Below, in pieces: positions 39,904 to 45,000 of a stretch of 45,000 bases of DNA; position 1 is the stretch's first letter; every line of letters begins with the position of its first letter. Under the pieces are notes generated by a model, which worked only from the letters and a program-made list of their open reading frames with translations, had not been told where the DNA came from and made no database searches. The position numbers were made by a program, and so were the translations under genes. This DNA comes from Symbiodinium natans (lineage: Eukaryota > Sar > Dinophyceae > Suessiales > Symbiodiniaceae): the NCBI GenBank assembly GCA_905221605.1, contig CAJNDS010002223.1, forward strand, positions 122,501-167,500, written 5' to 3'.

Positions 39904-39988
39904 CCCTAAACCCTAAACCCCAAAACCTAAATCCTAAATCCTAAATCCTAAACCCTAAACCCTAAACCCTAAACCCTAAACCCTAAAC
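39904..39988 (-). repeat. CCCTAAA array with TCCTAAA units
   Basis: About 12 units, with a run of TCCTAAA. Confidence 0.94.
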
Positions 39989-40110
39989 CGCCCCAAAGCA
40001 GGGATGCACTCGACATGGCTCACTCCTTGGCGCATTGGGGTCTTGGGGCTCCCGAATCCCGCCCGCAAGATCGCGCCGAGACCGACCCCACCCTGAACCC
40101 TAACACCCTA

Positions 40111-40219
40111 ATATAGGGGCCTTAATAATTGGAATAGGGTTTGGGGGGGGGGGCAAGCATTATGGTATAATCATAAAGGGACCATAAGGCAATACTATTA
40201 GCAATTCTTCCGACCCCTC
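40111..40219. mobile_element. Dispersed short element, family 1 copy B
   Basis: Starts ATATAGGGGCCTTAATAATT, as in the copies at 11626 and 17897, and ends AATTCTTCCGACCCCT, as in the copy at 7441. It links the members of the family. G11 lies at 40143-40153. A telomere array is inserted at its right end. Confidence 0.6.
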
Positions 40220-40223
40220 TACT
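40217..40223 (+). other. Left copy of 7-bp direct repeat flanking a telomere array
   Basis: CTCTACT, repeated at 40317-40323, exactly bounding the array between them. Confidence 0.75.
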
Positions 40224-40316
40224 AACCCTAAACCCTAAACCCTAAACCCTAAACCCTAAACCCTAAACCCTAAACCCTAAACCCTAAACCCTAAACCCTA
40301 AACCCTAAACCCTAAA
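40224..40316 (-). repeat. Perfect CCCTAAA array flanked by 7-bp duplication
   Basis: 13 units without a visible mismatch, bounded by CTCTACT on both sides and placed at the end of a dispersed element. Confidence 0.96.
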
Positions 40317-40323
40317 CTCTACT
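40317..40323 (+). other. Right copy of 7-bp direct repeat flanking a telomere array
   Basis: CTCTACT identical to 40217-40223, directly after the last array unit. Confidence 0.75.
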
Positions 40324-40412
40324 CTTGCATCCATGGCTTTTTGGGGCCGAGGTCCCCGGCTGGCCATGTCCGCCGCCCGCACCTTCCAACTCCGACTCCA
40401 GGGCTCTTAAGT

Positions 40413-40480
40413 GGTTTAGGGTTTAGGGTTTAGGGTTTAGGGTTTAGGGTTTAGGGTTTAGGGTTTAGGGTTTAGGGTTT
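40413..40480 (+). repeat. TTTAGGG array
   Basis: Nearly ten units, perfect until a final TTTAGTG. Confidence 0.95.
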
Positions 40481-40810
40481 AGTGCTTGGGGGCTGGAAGG
40501 CTTCGGTTTAAACCTCTATCCCCCCCCTTTTTTGGGGAGCTCCAGGGCAGGACAGTTCAAGACCTTAGGGCCTTAGGCGTTGAGGCTTAGTATCGTGAGC
40601 GAAGCGACGTGCGTGAACGCGTGAGTCAGAAGGTTACAAGTGAAACAAGGAACGGAAATTAGGATCATTCGCGAACACAGCGAATCCTCCTGCATTTTCA
40701 CTTGCTGTTGATTTGAGCTCGTGTGTCACTCAATACCAACCCTGAAACTACACTCCCTCGCTCAGGCACTCAAGTCCACCCCCCCCCCCACCCCCAACCG
40801 TAAGTCTTCA
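40481..40810. other. Spacer with no recognised gene
   Basis: 330 bp including a poly-C tract near 40780-40795; nothing else recognised. Confidence 0.5.
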
Positions 40811-40856
40811 CCCTAAACCCTAAACCCTAAACCCTAAACCCTTAACCCTAAACCCC
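40811..40856 (-). repeat. CCCTAAA array
   Basis: Between six and seven units, one CCCTTAA. Confidence 0.93.
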
Positions 40857-41507
40857 CAAGAATGCTAAGCTGCGGACAAAGGCTGGCAGCTCGGCACGCA
40901 AGGGCGGCCTGAGAGGCGAGAGGCTTAGTTGCAGGGTGCTCCAGAGGCCTAGAAAGGAGCTCTGTCGAGATGTTTGAGCATCGTGGACGCCTAGGGGCCC
41001 TAAACCCTAGAATCCATATACCCCATATACCCCAGGCTTTGCAATCTTGGGCATTTCTGAACGGGCGTCGGCAGGGCGGGCGCGGGCGGGGCGCGGGCGG
41101 GCGTGGGTGGGCGCGGGTGGGGGCGGGTGTGCGTAGGTGGGCTTGGGTGGGCGCGGGTGGGCGTGGGTCGGCGTGGGTTGTGCTTGTGCGCGTGTGCGCG
41201 TACGCGGTGAGTGTGCTTGTGCGTGTGCTGGCGCTCGCAAGGGTAGAGGTGTGTACGCCTGTGTGTGCATACGCACGCGCGTGTCCGTTCGTGCAAATTC
41301 TAAGCAGTTCAGCGGTCTCTGCCACGGTTTCGGAGGAGGTCGAAGAGCCCCCAGCAGTCCCCCTCAGGCCAAGCAGACACCCGCAATAACTGGGGAATGG
41401 GGAACCCAGGCGAGAACGGAAGGAAAACAGAAGCCCGGAAAGTTCAGCCTCGGTTTAGGGTTCCAGCCCTCCACAAACCCCTTCAAAATCCTGCCTTCGC
41501 GCCTCCC
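40857..41507. other. Spacer with GC-rich and GT/GC alternating tract
   Basis: 41073-41180 repeats GGGCGGGC and GGGTGGGC words; 41185-41290 is a purine-pyrimidine alternating GTGTGCGC-type tract. The frames of 126 to 163 codons on both strands (40834-41517) are low-complexity products of these tracts. No gene recognised. Confidence 0.55.
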
Positions 41508-41592
41508 TGAACCCTAAACCCTAAACCCTAAACCCTAAACCCTAAACCCTAAACCCTAAACCTTAAACCCTAAACCCTAAACCCTAAACCCT
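41508..41592 (-). repeat. CCCTAAA array
   Basis: 12 units, one CCTTAAA. Confidence 0.95.
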
Positions 41593-41713
41593 GCGGTCCC
41601 GGACCCCGAAACCAAACCCTGTCTGGGCAACGGGGCGGTCTCGGAGCTCCGTTGCGGCTGCGCCCGCCTGCGGCTTCGGCACCAAGGGGAAAAGTGCGTC
41701 TCAACAAGAAGGG

Positions 41714-41791
41714 GTTCAGGGTTTAGGGTTTAGGGTTTAGGGTTTAGGGTTTTGGGCTTTGGGCTTTGGGCTTTGGGTTTTGGGTTTAGGG
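41714..41791 (+). repeat. TTTAGGG array passing into GGGCTTT
   Basis: About five TTTAGGG units, then about four GGGCTTT/GGGTTTT units, then TTTAGGG again. Confidence 0.93.
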
Positions 41792-41935
41792 TTCGTTCCC
41801 CCAAAACCCCCCCCCAAGGGCCCAGACGCTCAATAGGTTCACAGCTCAGGGGCAGCTCAGGGGCGCCAAAGCCCAAAGGCGGAAGGTTCAGGGGCCCGTT
41901 GAAGTGCTTTGCAGGTGGAATGAATTGGGTGTCTT

Positions 41936-42065
41936 GGGGTTTAGGGTTTAGGGTTTAGGGTTTAGGGTTTAGGGTTTAGGGTTTAGGGTTTAGGGTTTAG
42001 GGTTTAGGGTTTAGGGTTTAGGGTTTAGGGTTTAGGGTTTAGGGTTTAGGGTTTAGGGTTTAGGG
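41936..42065 (+). repeat. TTTAGGG array
   Basis: About 18 perfect units; the last telomere-like array in the window. Confidence 0.97.
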
Positions 42066-42440
42066 ATGCAGTCGTATGCGGTGCCGAGACAAGAGCTTAA
42101 GCATCAACTGGTGCGCCCAGAGAGCTGCTCTGCTGTTCGGGCTTCCTGTCTTTTGTGAGGCAAAAGTCTGGGAATTCTCAAGCCAACAGCTTCCCCGACC
42201 GTCCTAACAAACTCCATCGCCGGAGCGCGAAGAGATACTCAACACTCCACATCAAACCCTCTCCTAAAAACCCTCATCCCTCAACTCCCAGCAAGATTCC
42301 GGGCCGAGGCCTCTTCCTTCGCCGCCTTCGAAGATCCGCCGGATCTGCGGAGGACGGTGCTTGAGGATGGTCAGACTTCAGAGTTCGGGGTGACCCAAAC
42401 CCCCATAAAACCGGGTAGCCGCAGGTGTAAGTGTGTGCTT
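42066..42440. other. Spacer with no recognised gene
   Basis: 375 bp of unique-looking sequence before the GT minisatellite; one 69-codon plus frame (42155-42364) without a recognisable motif. Confidence 0.5.
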
Positions 42441-42900
<460 letters not shown>

Positions 42901-43235
42901 TGTGTGTGTTGTGTGTGAGTGTGTGAGTGTGTGAGTGTGTGTGTGTGTGAGTGTGTGTGTTGTGTGTGTGTGTGTGTGTGTGATTGTGTGTGTGCTGTGT
43001 GTGTGTGTGTGCTTGTGTGGCTTGTGTGTGTGATTTGGTGCTTGTGTGTGTGTGTGTGTGCTTGTGTGTGTGTGTGTGTGTGGCTTGTGTGTGGGCGTGT
43101 GTGTGTGGTGGGCGTGTGTGCGTGTGTGTGGGCGTGTGTGCGTGTGTGTGGGCGTGTGTGCGCGTGTGTGGGCGTGTGTGTGCGTGTGTGCGTGTGTGCG
43201 TGTGTGCGTGTGTGCGTGTGTGCGTGTGTGCGCGT
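42901..43235 (+). repeat. Heterogeneous GT-derived repeat
   Basis: GTGTGAGT, GTGTGCTT, GTGTGGGC and GTGTGCGT units mixed, passing from dinucleotide to octamer periodicity. Confidence 0.9.
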
Positions 43236-44583
43236 GTGCTTGTGTGCTTGTGTGCTTGTGTGCTTGTGTGCTTGTGTGCTTGTGTGCTTGTGTGCTTGTG
43301 TGCTTGTGTGCTTGTGTGCGCGTGTGCTTGTGTGCGCGTGTGCTTCTGTGCGCGTGTGCTTGTGTGCGCGTGTGCTTGTGTGCGTGTGTGCGTGTGTGCG
43401 TGTGTGCTTGTGTGCGTGTGTGCGTGTGTGCGTGTGTGCTTGTGTGCGTGTGTGCTTGTGTGCTTGTGTGCGTGTGTGCTTGTGTGCGTGTGTGCTTGTG
43501 TGCGTGTGTGCTTGTGTGCTTGTGTGCTTGTGTGCTTGTGTGCTTGTGTGCTTGTGTGCTTGTGTGCTTGTGTGCTTGTGTGCTTGTGTGCTTGTGTGCT
43601 TGTGTGCTTGTGTGCTTGTGCGCTTGTGCGCTTGTGCGCTTGTGCGCTTGTGCGCTTGTGCGCTTGTGCGCTTGTGCGCTTGTGCGCTTGTGCGCTTGTG
43701 CGCTTGTGCGCTTGTGCGCTTGTGCGCTTGTGCGCTTGTGCGCTTGTGCGCTTGTGCGCTTGTGCGCTTGTGCGCTTGTGTGCTTGTGCGCTTGTGCGCT
43801 TGTGCGCTTGTGCGCTTGTGCGCTTGTGCGCTTGTGCGCTTGTGCGCTTGTGCGCTTGTGCGCTTGTGCGCTTGTGCGCTTGTGCGCTTGTGCGCTTGTG
43901 CGCTTGTGCGCTTGTGCGCTTGTGCGCTTGTGCGCTTGTGCGCTTGTGTGCTTGTGCGCTTGTGCTTGTGCTTGTGCGCTTGTGCGCTTGTGCGCTTGTG
44001 CGCGCTTGTGGCGCTTGTGCGTTGTGGCGTGTGTCGCTTGTGCGCTTGTGCGCTTGTGCGCTTGTGCGCTTGTGCGCTTGTGCGCTGTGCTTGTTGCGTT
44101 GTGGCTTGTGCGCTTGTGTGCGCTTGCTTGTGTCTTGTGTGCTTGTGTGCTTGGTGTGCTTGTGTCTGGTGTGCTTGTGTGCTTGTGTGCTTGTGTGCTT
44201 GTGTGCTTGTGTGCTTGTGTGCTTGTGTGCTTGTGTGCTTGTGTGCTTGTGTGCTTGTGTGCTGTGTGCTTGTGTGCTGTGTGCTTGTGTGCTTGTGCTT
44301 GTGTGCTTGTGTGCTTGTGTGCTTGTGTGCTTGTGTGCTTGTGTGCTTGTGTGCTTGTGTGCTTGTGTGCTTGTGTGCTTGTGTGCTTGTGTGCTCGTGT
44401 GCTTGTGTGCTTGTGTGCTTGTGTGCTTGTGTGCTTGTGTGCTTGTGTGCTTGTGTGCTTGTGTGCTTGTGTGCTGTGTGCTTGTGTGCTTGTGTGCTTG
44501 TGTGCTTGTGTGCTGTGTGCTTGTGTGCTTGTGCTTGTGTGCTTGTGTGCTTGTGTGCTTGTGTGCTTGTGTGCTTGTGTGCT

Positions 44584-44612
<29 letters not shown>
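43236..44612 (+). repeat. Octamer minisatellite TGTGCTTG / TGCGCTTG
   Basis: About 1.4 kb of eight-base units. The first block (43236-43618) is TGTGCTTG mixed with TGTGCGTG and TGTGCGCG. The second (about 43618-44010) is almost pure CGCTTGTG, over 40 copies. After an irregular stretch (about 44010-44160) a third block returns to TGTGCTTG (44160-44585) and ends in GT dinucleotides. Because 8 is not a multiple of 3 and the unit has no stop, every frame stays open; the minus frames (42274-44637, 42371-44737) repeat HKHTSTQA or HKRTSAQA. I treat none of them as genes. Confidence 0.97.
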
Positions 44613-44614
<2 letters not shown>

Positions 44615-45000
44615 AACCCTGTAGCCAAGGGTTTCAACCGTCGACCTCATTTCTTTTGTGCAGGGGGGCAGAGGGGGTGTGGGGGTGGCTCTGCCCATCG
44701 AAGCTCCGCCCCACACCCCAGGTAAACGTACCTGCATTGGTCTGTGCCTGGACTCTGTATAGAGTAGCTGGCAGGGCCCTCACCTTCATTGTTCATGTCC
44801 ACTTCATTTCGTGTTGTACCATTCCTCTGAGTCTGGTACAGCGAGGCAGGACCCTACCTCATGTTTGCATCATCTCATCAAGGTTGCACATGCCATTCCT
44901 TGTGTCTGGCCTGTCTGGTACAAAATCGTCATTTCACCTTCATGCCCCAAGACACCCAGGAGATTGCAATGTCAACACCAGTTTGAAACATCAGAGGTAT
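44613..45000. other. Ordinary sequence with faint 75-bp internal repetition
   Basis: GGCAGGGCCCT at 44770 and GGCAGGACCCT at 44845 head two diverged segments sharing ACCT..CAT, CATTCCT and TCTGG words in order. This suggests an old tandem duplication of about 75 bp. No gene recognised. Confidence 0.4.

Noticed and set aside
40834-41517. His/Thr/Arg/Pro-rich frames of 89 to 163 codons
   Set aside because: They translate GC-rich and GTGTGCGC low-complexity tracts.

Overview
This is a eukaryotic, non-coding, repeat-dominated window in which I recognise no protein-coding gene, rRNA, tRNA, spliced-leader or CRISPR sequence with confidence. The telomere unit TTTAGGG (CCCTAAA on the other strand), with TTCAGGG, TTGAGGG and TTTGGGG variants, fits plants, green algae, dinoflagellates and other alveolates. 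The moderate GC, long poly-G/poly-C tracts, GT microsatellites, absence of recognisable genes and short insertion-like elements make a dinoflagellate-type alga (Symbiodiniaceae-like) my best guess. That is inference: no marker gene is present to fix the lineage.

Layout. About 85 telomere-like arrays of 20 to 400 bp, totalling roughly 8 kb by my hand tally, are scattered from position 1 to 42065. They occur in both orientations, with spacers mostly of 50 to 1500 bp. Many arrays are pure TTTAGGG; others hold homogenised blocks of one variant heptamer or octamer. Between them lie: a four-copy satellite of about 805 bp (3983-7102); a 64-bp tandem repeat (18805-19100); several short hairpin or MITE-like dispersed families; AT-rich tandem repeats near 39200-39590; a 48-base poly-G tract (36319-36366); and a 2.2-kb GT/octamer minisatellite (42441-44612). 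The last 390 bp look like ordinary sequence with faint internal repetition.

The most informative structures show how telomeric DNA may have arrived in the interior. Two arrays are flanked by precise direct duplications (9 bp TTGACTCTT around 8831-8990; 7 bp CTCTACT around 40224-40316), as expected if telomeric DNA was inserted at staggered breaks. Two places have a G-strand array running directly into a C-strand array (13478/13479 and about 31847), the geometry of a head-to-head telomere fusion or a fold-back inversion.

Open reading frames are short, overlap on both strands and in several frames, and carry no domain I recognise. The longest (about 790 codons at 42274-44737) are by-products of stop-free dinucleotide and octamer repeats. 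Two weak protein-like remnants are recorded at low confidence (168-590 and 34264-34620).
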